In this document: one piece after another, positions 30,409-38,473 of the stretch
Position numbering within the stretch: the first letter of the stretch is position 1
Layout: every line of letters begins with the position of its first letter
Origin: Bradyrhizobium roseum
GTDB lineage: Bacteria; Pseudomonadota; Alphaproteobacteria; Rhizobiales; Xanthobacteraceae
Reading direction: 5' to 3'
Assembly (NCBI RefSeq): GCF_030413175.1
Contig: NZ_CP129212.1
Location: forward strand, 248,001 to 312,000
Length of the DNA: 64,000 nucleotides
Position numbers and translations under genes: made by a program
Notes under the pieces: generated by a model
The model's database searches: none
What the model was told of the DNA's origin: nothing
Seen by the model: the letters and a program-made list of their open reading frames with translations, nothing else

Positions 30409-30627
30409 ATGACCAAATTCCTTTTCGCCATTCCCTTCGTCCTGATGGCTGCCAGCGCCTCGGCCCAGGAGCAGAAGCAGGGCCATGACGCCTGCGCGCG
30501 CGACGTCTCAAAATTCTGCCGGGCCCAGATGCAGGAAGGCGATCAGGTCATTCTGGCCTGCCTGAAGCAGAACCGGGCCAAGATCAGCAAGGGCTGCCAG
30601 CAGATGCTGGCCAGCCACGGGCAGTAG
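30409..30627 (+). CDS. Small exported cysteine-rich-repeat protein (paralogue 2)
   Basis: A 72-residue precursor with a short signal peptide (FLFAIPFVLMAASASA) and four cysteines spaced C-x7-C-x13-C-x11-C in a 50-residue mature domain: C-A-R-D-V-S-K-F-C, V-I-L-A-C-L, S-K-G-C. This is nearly the same arrangement as in the protein at 29914, including D-x-x-x-F/L-C and I-x-x-C-[LM]-x-x. The gap of 216 bases to its neighbour has no gene. It converges with the TRAP large permease gene 14 bases away. Function unknown. Confidence 0.75.
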   Translation: MTKFLFAIPFVLMAASASAQEQKQGHDACARDVSKFCRAQMQEGDQVILACLKQNRAKISKGCQQMLASHGQ

Positions 30628-30641
30628 GAGCCTGCGTTGGC

Positions 30642-32522
30642 TCAGTTGCCGTAAAGATAATTCGGCAGCCACAGCGTGATGCCCGGCCAGATGTACATCA
30701 GCACCATGCAGACGATGACGATGAACATGTAGGGCATCATGCCCGCGAAGATCTGGTTGAGCGTGACGTGCTTCGGCGCCACGCCTTTCAGATAGAACGC
30801 CGACATCGCTACCGGCGGCGACAGGAACGCCGCCTGCAGGTTCACGAACACCATCACGCCCCACAGGATCGGATCGATGTTGAAGTGCTTCAGCATCGGC
30901 AGGAAGATCGGCACGAAGATCACGATGATCTCGGTCCATTCCAGCGGCCAGCCCAGGACGAAAATAATCGCCTGCGACAGGATCATGAACTGGACCGGCG
31001 TCATGTTGAGCGACAGCACCCAGCTTTCCAGCAGCGCCTGACCGCCGAGGATGGCGAACACCGCGGAGAAAAGCGCCGAGCCGACGAACAGCCAGCACAC
31101 CATCGAGGTGGTCTTTGCGGTCAGGAACACAGCTTCCTTGGTGCGCTTCCAGTCCAGGGTCCGGGCCTGGAATGCGAGCAGGAAGGCGCCCGCCGCGCCG
31201 ACGGCGGCCGATTCCGTCGCCGTGGTGATGCCGAGCAGGATCACCGCCAGCACGACCGCGGTGAGAATGCCGAGCGGCATCACCGAGGAGGTCAACAGCC
31301 GCAGCACCTCGAACTGCTCGGCCTCCATGGTCCAGTAGTAATACAGCAGCACCAGGCCGAAGATGCCCGCGATGAACGCAAAGTAGGTATAAAATTCCGG
31401 CGCCGGCCCGGTGTACGACGGCGCTGTGATGGTGCTGCGCAATTCGGCGCTGCCCATCTGCTGCAATGCTTCCGGCTCGTTCTTCGTCGCGGCCCCGGAC
31501 CTGCCGCCGCCGAGCTCTTCCAGTTTCTCTTCTGCCGGCTGGGACGCCGCTCCGGCGCCCAGCGGCTGCGGCGCGTCGTCCACCTTCTGCTCTATCGATG
31601 TCGCCGGCGGTGTCGGGATATCCGGTTGCTGGTGGATGACGACGTACCACCACGTTACCCACAGCGTCGTTGCCGTCAGCACCAGCGGCACCAGCGCGAA
31701 ACCGAAATTCTTCAGCAGCATCGGGTAGCCGATGCGCGCGCCGTCCACGCTGATGTTCATGGCCTTGGCGGGCGCCAGCACCGCGCCAAACAGTGCCGGC
31801 AGCATCTTGCGCGAATAGGTCTGCTGCAATTCGGTCACCCATGGCCGGACCGGGACGCGGGTTTCGCTTTCGGGAAGCTTCGGGGCGATCTTCGGGTTCA
31901 ACAGCGCCCAGCCGATGACATAGACGAGATAAAGGAATGCCAGGAAGAAGCCCGGAAACATCGCTGCCGCGTAGAGCTTCACCACCGACTGCCCGGCCAC
32001 CGCCGCATAGACGATGATCATCACCGAGGGCGGGATCAGGATGCCGAGCGTGCCGCCGGCGGTGATGACGCCGGAGGCGAGCTTGACGTCATAACCAGCC
32101 TTCAGCATCGGGTTGAAGGCGATGACGCCCATCAAGACCACCACGGCGCCGACCAGCCCCGAGGCGATGCCCCAGAAGGTGCAGACAATCAGGGTCGCGA
32201 CCGCGAGCGAGGCGGGCACGCGGCGGAACGCGAGCTGGATCGAGTAGAACATCTTGTCGACCAGCGCGCCGCGCTCCATTACGTATCCCATCAGCACGAA
32301 CAGCGGGATCGAGATCAGGACGTCGTTGGTCATGGCGCCATAGGTGCGCTGGACCATCAGGTCGAAGATGTGGTTGTCGGCCCAGGCTTCGCCGCCGCGA
32401 TAATAGGCGAAGAAGCCGAAGAACATGCCGAGCCCCATCAGCGTGAACGCGGTGGGGAAGCCCATCATGATCACGACCACGATGAGTCCCAGCATCAGAA
32501 GCCCAAGTGCCGGATCGCTCAT
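30642..32522 (-). CDS. TRAP transporter large permease (DctM type) with a large insertion
   Basis: Inner-membrane transport subunit of a tripartite ATP-independent periplasmic transporter. At 626 residues it is about 190 longer than a typical DctM (about 430). The N-terminal half (1-225) has the usual blocks, for example PLFVLMGYVMERG, TLGILIPPSVMIIVYA. Residues of about 225-430 are an extra segment with two or three added hydrophobic stretches flanking a Pro/Ala/Glu/Gly-rich polar loop (about 345-400). The standard second half then resumes (TTATESAAVGAAGAF, FLGWPLEWTEI-like, LSPPVAMSAFYLKGVAP). The ATG overlaps the small-permease stop in ATGA. Confidence 0.9.
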   Translation of the reverse strand: MSDPALGLLMLGLIVVVIMMGFPTAFTLMGLGMFFGFFAYYRGGEAWADNHIFDLMVQRTYGAMTNDVLISIPLFVLMGYVMERGALVDKMFYSIQLAFRRVPASLAVATLIVCTFWGIASGLVGAVVVLMGVIAFNPMLKAGYDVKLASGVITAGGTLGILIPPSVMIIVYAAVAGQSVVKLYAAAMFPGFFLAFLYLVYVIGWALLNPKIAPKLPESETRVPVRPWVTELQQTYSRKMLPALFGAVLAPAKAMNISVDGARIGYPMLLKNFGFALVPLVLTATTLWVTWWYVVIHQQPDIPTPPATSIEQKVDDAPQPLGAGAASQPAEEKLEELGGGRSGAATKNEPEALQQMGSAELRSTITAPSYTGPAPEFYTYFAFIAGIFGLVLLYYYWTMEAEQFEVLRLLTSSVMPLGILTAVVLAVILLGITTATESAAVGAAGAFLLAFQARTLDWKRTKEAVFLTAKTTSMVCWLFVGSALFSAVFAILGGQALLESWVLSLNMTPVQFMILSQAIIFVLGWPLEWTEIIVIFVPIFLPMLKHFNIDPILWGVMVFVNLQAAFLSPPVAMSAFYLKGVAPKHVTLNQIFAGMMPYMFIVIVCMVLMYIWPGITLWLPNYLYGN

Positions 32523-33187
32523 CGCTGCAAGTCCCCGCCCATGCCGCGCTGCCGCGCGCTTTCCTCGATATCCTGCGCGTGCGCGATCGCTTCCCGGCGC
32601 GTCTCCTCGTCGACATATTCGCTGTGCGCCAGTTGCTCCTCGACCACGTCGATCTCGCTGACGTCCTTGAGTCGACTCGGCCACACCCCGGTCTTCAGGC
32701 AGACCACGCAGCGCGTGATCTCCGCCGCGCCCTGCAGCAGCAGCAGCGCGCCGGCGAGCGGGATCATGAATTTGAACTGCCAGACCGGCGGCCCGTCAGC
32801 AGTCACGTTGGAATGCTCGTTGATGCGGTAGGACTGCGAAGCGTAGTCCCAGCCTGCGTAAGCCAGCGCCGCGATGCCGGGCAGGAAGAAGGCGATGTAC
32901 AGCACGAGATCGAGCGTCGCCTGGGTGCGCGGCCGCATCGAACTGTAGAGGAAGTCGCCGCGGACATGGGCGTTCTGCGCCAGCGTGTAGGCGCCGCCGA
33001 TCATGAACAGCGTGCCGTACAGCATGTTGGAGGCGTCGAAGATCCATGCGGTCGGCATGTTAAGGATGTAGCGCTTGAAGACTTCGGCGCAGACCAGAAG
33101 CATCAGCCCGATGATCAGCCAGGCGGCCGCCTTCCCGAACCATGTGCTGATGCCGTCGATGGTGTGAAGGAGACGCTGCGCGTTCAT
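32519..33187 (-). CDS. TRAP transporter small permease (DctQ type)
   Basis: A 222-residue four-helix membrane protein of the DctQ family. Hydrophobic segments are near 18-38 (WLIIGLMLLVCAEVF), 52-75, 95-118 and 145-165; the family's NAHVRGDFLY block is present near 72-81. The polar C-terminal tail is longer than usual (about 50 residues, rich in Glu/Arg). It lies between the solute receptor gene (about 110 bases upstream) and the large permease gene, which it overlaps by four bases. Confidence 0.9.
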   Translation of the reverse strand: MNAQRLLHTIDGISTWFGKAAAWLIIGLMLLVCAEVFKRYILNMPTAWIFDASNMLYGTLFMIGGAYTLAQNAHVRGDFLYSSMRPRTQATLDLVLYIAFFLPGIAALAYAGWDYASQSYRINEHSNVTADGPPVWQFKFMIPLAGALLLLQGAAEITRCVVCLKTGVWPSRLKDVSEIDVVEEQLAHSEYVDEETRREAIAHAQDIEESARQRGMGGDLQR

Positions 33188-33242
33188 TGGAACCCGGTTG
33201 CCGGTTGAGAGAGAGCGTCGGAACAGCGAGTGCCGACAATAG

Positions 33243-33280
33243 AAAGCATGATCCGGGATGGCTATCCCAGATCATGCTTT
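33243..33280. repeat. Stem-loop between the TRAP receptor and small-permease genes
   Basis: Inverted arms aaagcatgat (33243-33252) and atcatgcttt (33271-33280), with an inner ccgggat/atcccag pairing. It lies between the receptor stop (33300) and the small-permease start (33187) on the minus strand. Placed there, it could stabilise the receptor message or attenuate read-through; it also resembles the dispersed gcatgatccgg-type repeats of these genomes. Confidence 0.6.
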
Positions 33281-33299
33281 GCGCTGGCGAATAATGCGA

Positions 33300-34436
33300 T
33301 CAGGTCTTCTTCTTGGCGTTGGGGCCGAAGTAGTGGTTGTAGGCCATGCGGCGGTTGACCACGGTGTCCTGTTCCCACTGCGTCGCGCGCTTGGCGAAGG
33401 CCATTTGCGATGCGACGATTTCCTTGAACAGCGGGTTGTCGGCCGACTTCTTCTCCACGACCTGGTCGTAGATATCGAGCTGCTTCTGCAGGATCGAGTC
33501 CGGCGTCTTGTAGAACTTGACCTTGTCCTTGGTCTGCAGCTCTTCGTAATCCTTGGAATAGCGGTCGATCGCCTTCCACGCCATGTCCTGACCCGCCGCT
33601 TCGGTGGCGACCGCGATGATCGCCTTCATCTTTTCGGGCAGCGCATCGTACTTGGTCTTGTTGAACATGATCTCGAACTGCTCGGCGTTCTGGTGGTAGC
33701 TCTGCAGCATGCAGACCTTGGAAACGTCGGCGAAGCCGAGAATGCGGTCGGAGGAGGCGTTGTTGAATTCGGCCGCGTCAAGCAGGCCGCGGTCCATCGC
33801 CGAGACGATTTCGCCGCCCGGCAGCGCGTTGACGGCGGCGCCGAGGCCGGTGAACACGTCGATCGAGATGCCGACGGTGCGGAACTTGACGCCCTGGAGA
33901 TCCTCGGCCTTGGTCACCGGCTTCTTGAACCAGCCGAGCGGCTGCGTCGGCATCGGTCCGTACGGGAACGAGACGACGTTGGCGCCGATCGAGGCGTAGA
34001 GTTTTTCCAGCAGCTCCTTGCCGCCACCGTATTTGTGCCAGGCCAGCAGCATGTTGGCGTCCATCGCGTAGCCAGGGCCGGAACCCCACAGCGCCAGCGC
34101 GTTCTGCTTGCCATAATGATAGACCAGCACGCCGTGACCGCCATCGAGCGTGCCCTTCGACACCGCGTCGAGCAGGCCGAACGCGGGTACGACGGCGCCC
34201 GCCGGAAGCACCTCGATCTTGAGATCGCCGCCGGTCATGTCGTTGACCTTCTTGGCGTAGTCCAGCGCGTATTCGTGGAAAATGTCCTTGGCCGGCCAGG
34301 TGCTCTGCCAGCGCATGCTGATCGGACCCTGGGCGCTTGCGATGTTCGGCGTGGCAACGGTTGCTGCAGCCCCCGCAGCGGCAACCTTCAGGAAGCGGCG
34401 GCGACTCGTCGTCTTGTCCTTGGTCGGTTTGGTCAT
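33300..34436 (-). CDS. TRAP transporter solute receptor (DctP/TakP-like), Tat-exported
   Basis: Periplasmic receptor of the TRAP system, 378 residues. The N-terminus has a twin-arginine signal (SRRRFLKVAAAGAAATVA) cleaved near IASAQ. The mature protein starts MRWQSTWPAKD and has LPAGAVVPAFGLLDAVSKGTLDGG and YGPMPTQPLGWF, a pattern close to TakP-type receptors for 2-oxoacids; GVKFRTVGIS carries the conserved ligand-binding Arg near 178. The ligand is probably a small carboxylate but is not determined. It is the first gene of the operon receptor-small permease-large permease. Confidence 0.92.
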   Translation of the reverse strand: MTKPTKDKTTSRRRFLKVAAAGAAATVATPNIASAQGPISMRWQSTWPAKDIFHEYALDYAKKVNDMTGGDLKIEVLPAGAVVPAFGLLDAVSKGTLDGGHGVLVYHYGKQNALALWGSGPGYAMDANMLLAWHKYGGGKELLEKLYASIGANVVSFPYGPMPTQPLGWFKKPVTKAEDLQGVKFRTVGISIDVFTGLGAAVNALPGGEIVSAMDRGLLDAAEFNNASSDRILGFADVSKVCMLQSYHQNAEQFEIMFNKTKYDALPEKMKAIIAVATEAAGQDMAWKAIDRYSKDYEELQTKDKVKFYKTPDSILQKQLDIYDQVVEKKSADNPLFKEIVASQMAFAKRATQWEQDTVVNRRMAYNHYFGPNAKKKT

Positions 34437-34644
34437 GGGCGTCTCCCGGTTGGACCGGCCTTGGTCGGCCGGCCGTTGTTGGTTGGCGCGAACTCTACGG
34501 GCGCTTCCCAAGCTTTGGCAAGGATACGTTATACCAATGCGGCGTTGCAGCGCGGGAGCAGTGGCACCCCTGGGCGAGCCTAAAGTCGTAGGTGAGCCGA
34601 CCGGTCAACGGCCCGTCAGAAGCCCTGTTCGATCGTCAGCGGGC

Positions 34645-36333
34645 TCAGGTGCTGCCGGCTGCCGTGGCCACCACCGGCAAAACCTCGTTGGCGGCGCGGT
34701 CGGGGGTATCGTCCTTCCAGCGGACCGAGCCGAACGGGCGTTCCAGCATGCGGCGGACGCGGATCGGCTCGGGCCCGAGGTGGAAGTCGATGGCGCGCTG
34801 GTGCAAGGCGCGCTCCGACTGCGTGGCGCGGTTGCGCTGGCGCAGATAATCGAACCAGGTCGGGCAGTGGTAGCGCTCGGTCCACAATTCGGGGTCGCCG
34901 ATGTCGCGCGCGATCGACCAGCCATAGGCGCCGTTGCGCTGCCGGCTGAGCTGGACCTCCTGCATCACATTGTGGAAGGCGCGGGCATTGTCCTGTGCGA
35001 CGCGATATTCGATCTCGACCACCAGCGGCCCGCTGCGCCCGGTCAGCGACAGCTGGACCTCGGGATCGGCGAGCAGTTCGGTGGCATCCTCGTTGCGCGC
35101 ACCGACCCTGGGCATGCGCAGCCAGATGCCGAGCAGCGGCGAAAGCAGCATCAGGCCGGCCGAGACCAGCAACGCGGTCTCGACGCCGGCGAGGTCGGTG
35201 AGATGCCCCCAGCCCCAGCTTCCGACCGCGATGCCGCCGGCGATCGAGGCCTGGAACGCCGCCAGCGAGCGGCCGGCGACCCAGCGCGGTGCCGACAGCT
35301 GCACACCGATGTTGAACAGGGCGACCGCCAGCATCCACACCGCGCCGGCGACCACCAGCGCCACCGCCGTCAGGAAGGCATTCGTGCTCAGGGCGACGGC
35401 GGCAATGCCGCCGGCCATCGAGATCGCACAGGCGCGCACCGCGGCCTCGCCGCTCATGCGCCGCCGTACCTCGCCGATATTGAGCGCGCCGAGCACCGCG
35501 CCCATGCCGAACGCGCCGAGCATGATGCCGTAGGTCTGTGCGCCGCCATGCAGCAGATCGCGGGCGACCAGCGGCATCAGCGCCGAGACCGAGCCGCCGA
35601 TGATGCCGGTGACCAATGTCCTGATCAGGACGATGCGGATCGACGGCGAGTTGGCGATGTAGCGCGCGCCCGAGACCATGGCGCGGTTGAGACCCTCGCG
35701 CGGCAGGCGCGAGGGTTCATGAGTCCGGTTCCACAGAAACAGAACCACCATCAGCGGCAAGTACAGCACCGTGTTGACGGCGAACGCCGCTACCGCGCCT
35801 GCGGTAGCGACCACAATGCCGCCGATCGCGGGACCGAAACTGCGTGCGATGTTGTAGCTGATGCCGTTGAGCGCGACCGCCGCCGGCAGCGTTTCCGCCG
35901 GCACCTGCTCGCTGACCGAAGCCTGCCACGCCGGTCCGAACAGCGCCATGCCGCTGCCGACCACGAAGCACAGCGCCAGCAGGATGTTCGGCGTTACGAG
36001 GCCGAGCCACGCCAGCACGGTCAGCACGGTAGCGCCGGCCAGTGCGATGGCGAGCGAGATCAGCGCGACGACGCGCCGGTCGTGCATGTCGGCGATGGCG
36101 CCGGCGGGCATCGCAATCAGCATGATCGGCAGCATCAGCGCGGTCTGCACCAGCGCGACCTTGTCGGCGGACGACGTCATCTGCGTCATCGCCCAGGCCG
36201 CGCCGACGCCCTGGATCAGGATCCCGAGGTTGGAGACCAGGCTGGCGAGCCAGATGCGCCGGAACACGGCGTGCCGCAGCGGGGCGAAGATGCCGTCAGT
36301 CGCCCGGCGCACGTGTTTCGGCTGGTCGGTCAT
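34645..36333 (-). CDS. MFS transporter with C-terminal monooxygenase-like domain (MFS_3/EntS-like)
   Basis: A 562-residue major facilitator of the transmembrane secretion effector (MFS_3, DUF894) group. About ten to twelve membrane segments span residues 20-420; early blocks include LASLVSNLGILIQGVGAAW and MIAMPAGAIADMHDRR, the cytoplasmic loop 2-3 motif. Residues of about 440-560 form a soluble C-terminal domain starting GPLVVEIEYRV and containing RDIGDPELWTERYHCPTW, resembling the ABM-like dimeric alpha-beta barrel found at the end of this subgroup. Substrate unknown; relatives export siderophores or drugs. The start is the ATG at 36333. Confidence 0.87.
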   Translation of the reverse strand: MTDQPKHVRRATDGIFAPLRHAVFRRIWLASLVSNLGILIQGVGAAWAMTQMTSSADKVALVQTALMLPIMLIAMPAGAIADMHDRRVVALISLAIALAGATVLTVLAWLGLVTPNILLALCFVVGSGMALFGPAWQASVSEQVPAETLPAAVALNGISYNIARSFGPAIGGIVVATAGAVAAFAVNTVLYLPLMVVLFLWNRTHEPSRLPREGLNRAMVSGARYIANSPSIRIVLIRTLVTGIIGGSVSALMPLVARDLLHGGAQTYGIMLGAFGMGAVLGALNIGEVRRRMSGEAAVRACAISMAGGIAAVALSTNAFLTAVALVVAGAVWMLAVALFNIGVQLSAPRWVAGRSLAAFQASIAGGIAVGSWGWGHLTDLAGVETALLVSAGLMLLSPLLGIWLRMPRVGARNEDATELLADPEVQLSLTGRSGPLVVEIEYRVAQDNARAFHNVMQEVQLSRQRNGAYGWSIARDIGDPELWTERYHCPTWFDYLRQRNRATQSERALHQRAIDFHLGPEPIRVRRMLERPFGSVRWKDDTPDRAANEVLPVVATAAGST

Positions 36334-36476
36334 GATGGGTTCCGTTGGCGTTCTGTCACCGGCCTGATTCCATTCCAAACTAAGGTGATGCCTGTGAAAA
36401 CCCTGGCCTGTCCAGTCGCCAGACTGCTATCGGCGGTGCCAGGGCACAGCCAAGGACTGAATAACAGCGGGAGGTC

Positions 36477-36765
36477 TTGAAAGATGGAAGTTCCGCCGGT
36501 CCTTTGTTGCACGGCAATGGCGACCACACCGCACTCTGGATCGCCACCTTATGGCGCATCGAATCGAACGGCGTGCTGCGCGGGCGGATGGCGGCAATCA
36601 ACTTCGCCAATCCGCTGGCGCGCACCGATGACAGAGTGGAGCAGGCGTCTCTCCCGATACCGGCGGACGCATCCGCGTGCCGACCGATTCGGTGACGACG
36701 CTGCGGCTGCCGGCGGGGGAAGCCGCCGCACGGTGGTCGCCATCTCAATACAGAGCGAATCGTGA
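36477..36765 (+). pseudogene. Frameshifted small open frame, probable pseudogene
   Basis: Three successive pieces with coding-like codon use sit in three different frames. The first (from a TTG at 36477) includes DHTALWIATLWRIESNGVL and runs to about 36650; the second continues one base back with RIRVPTDSVTTLRLPAGEAA to about 36730; the third ends TVVAISIQSES with a stop at 36765. Two single-base deletions, the second near a run of five G, would explain this. The joined product would be about 95 residues and of no family I recognise. Sequencing error is an alternative. Confidence 0.4.
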
Positions 36766-36869
36766 CGCGGGCCTGGCCGGCCTCGGAGAACCGCATTGCG
36801 GCGGCCGAGCTGACTTACTAGCTATTCCCGACAGCGCGCCCTCATGGCGCCCCGATCGGAAGGCTTGGT

Positions 36870-36946
36870 TCGGCAGGAGCCCGCATGAGCGCAGCGATAA
36901 GCGGGGCATTGACCTGGTCCCGGATGTCGCATCGCTCGTCCGAGCC
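36870..36946. repeat. Degenerate REP-like element upstream of the P450 gene
   Basis: Contains the pieces cccgcatgagcgcagcgata and cccggatgtcgcatcgctcg, which resemble dispersed intergenic repeats of Bradyrhizobium-type genomes. It lies directly before the P450 start at 36965. The remaining sequence from 36766 to 36869 holds nothing I can support. Confidence 0.45.
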
Positions 36947-36964
36947 AACAGAGTAGCAGGCACC

Positions 36965-38344
36965 ATGAGCATCGCCTACGACATGCCAGCCGCGCGCGCG
37001 CCGCTGGTGCCGCCGAGCCCGCCACGGGCGCCCGATGACATGAGTTTTTTCGGGCGGGTGAAGGCGATCAGCATCAGCCCAATCGGGAGCTGGGGCCAGC
37101 GTGCTTATGAGGAAGACATCGTCCGCGGCCGCTTCCTCAACCACAGCAGTTTCATCCTCAACGCGCCCGACGCGATCAAGCATGTGCTGGTCGACAATTA
37201 CGAAAACTATACGCGTACGCCCGCGGGCTTGCGCGTGTTGCGTCCGATTCTCGGCGAAGGTTTGCTGATCGCGGAAGGGCGGGCATGGAAACACCAGCGC
37301 CGGACGCTGGCGCCGGCTTTCACGCCGCGCGCGGTGACGACGCTCGTGCCTCACATGCTGGCCGCGACCGACGAGACCGTTGCAAAACTCCGCGCCGCCA
37401 GCAACGCGCCGGTGGATTTGCGCGAGGCGATGCAGCGCATGACGCTCGAGATCGCGGGCCGGACGATGTTTTCGTTCGGGATGGACAAGCACGGCGCCGC
37501 GTTGCGCGACTTTGTGATGGAGTATGGCGAGCGGCTGGCGCGGCCGCAATTTCTCGACCTGCTGCTGCCGCTGGGATGGCCGACGCCGCAGGATTTTGCC
37601 CGCGCCCGCTTCCGCAAGCGCTGGACCGCGTTCGTCGCCATGCTGATGGCCGAGCGCCGCGCCGCCGGCAAGAACGAGGGCGCGCCGGCCCGCGACCTGT
37701 TCGACCTGATGGGCGATGCCCGCGATCCCGAAACCGGCGAGGCTTTTACCGACGACCAGCTCGGCGACCAGATCGCGACCATGATTCTGGCCGGTCATGA
37801 GACCACAGCGACCGCGCTGTTCTGGGCGCTCTATCTGCTGGCGCTGGATCCCGCGATCCAGCAGCAGGTGGCGACGGAGGTGCAGGACGCCACCGTCAAT
37901 GGCACGCTCGAGATCGAGCGGCTGAAATTCACCCGCGCCGTCCTCGACGAGACCATGCGGCTCTATCCGCCGGCATTCTTGATCGCGCGCTCGGCTGCCG
38001 GGCCGGACAAGATCGGCGGATTCCCGGTGAAGAAGAGAGACGTCGTCCTGATTGCGCCATGGCTCCTGCATCGGCACGAAAAGCTCTGGCGCGATCCGAA
38101 TGCCTTCATCCCGTCCCGCTTCATGACCGGCAACCCGCCCGATCGCTTCGCTTATTTGCCGTTCGGTGTCGGCCCGCGCGTCTGCATCGGCGCGCATTTC
38201 GCGCTGGTGGAGGCCACGCTGGCGCTGGCGAAGGTGATCGGTGCCTTTCGCGTGGCGCTGGCCGACAAGGAGCCCGTGATGCCGATCGGCGTGGTGACGA
38301 CGCAGCCCGACCGGTCGCCGATGTTTGCGATTAGCCCGCGATGA
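36965..38344 (+). CDS. Cytochrome P450
   Basis: A soluble haem-thiolate monooxygenase of 459 residues. Key elements: the oxygen-binding I-helix GHETTATALFW near 278-288, the ExxR motif ETMRLYPP near 336, and the haem loop FGVGPRVCIG with the iron ligand Cys407. The N-terminus has no membrane anchor, so it should need ferredoxin or another reductase; none is encoded nearby. The motif EGRAWKHQRRTLAPAF is typical of the C-helix. I chose the ATG at 36965 because upstream codons match only repeat and pseudogene sequence. Substrate unknown. Confidence 0.93.
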   Translation: MSIAYDMPAARAPLVPPSPPRAPDDMSFFGRVKAISISPIGSWGQRAYEEDIVRGRFLNHSSFILNAPDAIKHVLVDNYENYTRTPAGLRVLRPILGEGLLIAEGRAWKHQRRTLAPAFTPRAVTTLVPHMLAATDETVAKLRAASNAPVDLREAMQRMTLEIAGRTMFSFGMDKHGAALRDFVMEYGERLARPQFLDLLLPLGWPTPQDFARARFRKRWTAFVAMLMAERRAAGKNEGAPARDLFDLMGDARDPETGEAFTDDQLGDQIATMILAGHETTATALFWALYLLALDPAIQQQVATEVQDATVNGTLEIERLKFTRAVLDETMRLYPPAFLIARSAAGPDKIGGFPVKKRDVVLIAPWLLHRHEKLWRDPNAFIPSRFMTGNPPDRFAYLPFGVGPRVCIGAHFALVEATLALAKVIGAFRVALADKEPVMPIGVVTTQPDRSPMFAISPR

Positions 38345-38473
38345 CGTAGCGTCGACGGGTGACACACTGCCCCGGACTTGATTCGTGGGTGGATCGAGGC
38401 CCGCGTGAAGAAAGCGCGTTAGACAAAAGGGACCTTGCGCAAGCGCGCGTGGAAGCTCATCTAGGCCTTCACC

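Noticed and set aside
30768..32831. A 687-residue antisense frame across the TRAP large permease gene
   Set aside because: Histidine/Arg-rich translation without motifs, covering real genes on the other strand. A by-product of GC-rich third positions.
34282..36480. A 732-residue antisense frame across the MFS gene and part of the TRAP receptor gene
   Set aside because: Low-complexity His/Arg/Asp-rich translation that crosses two genuine genes. No ribosome site.
36677..36964. A P450 start 96 codons upstream
   Set aside because: That part reads through the broken gene and a REP-like element (SPHERSDKRG is a translation of repeat sequence). Normal P450 sequence begins at 36965.
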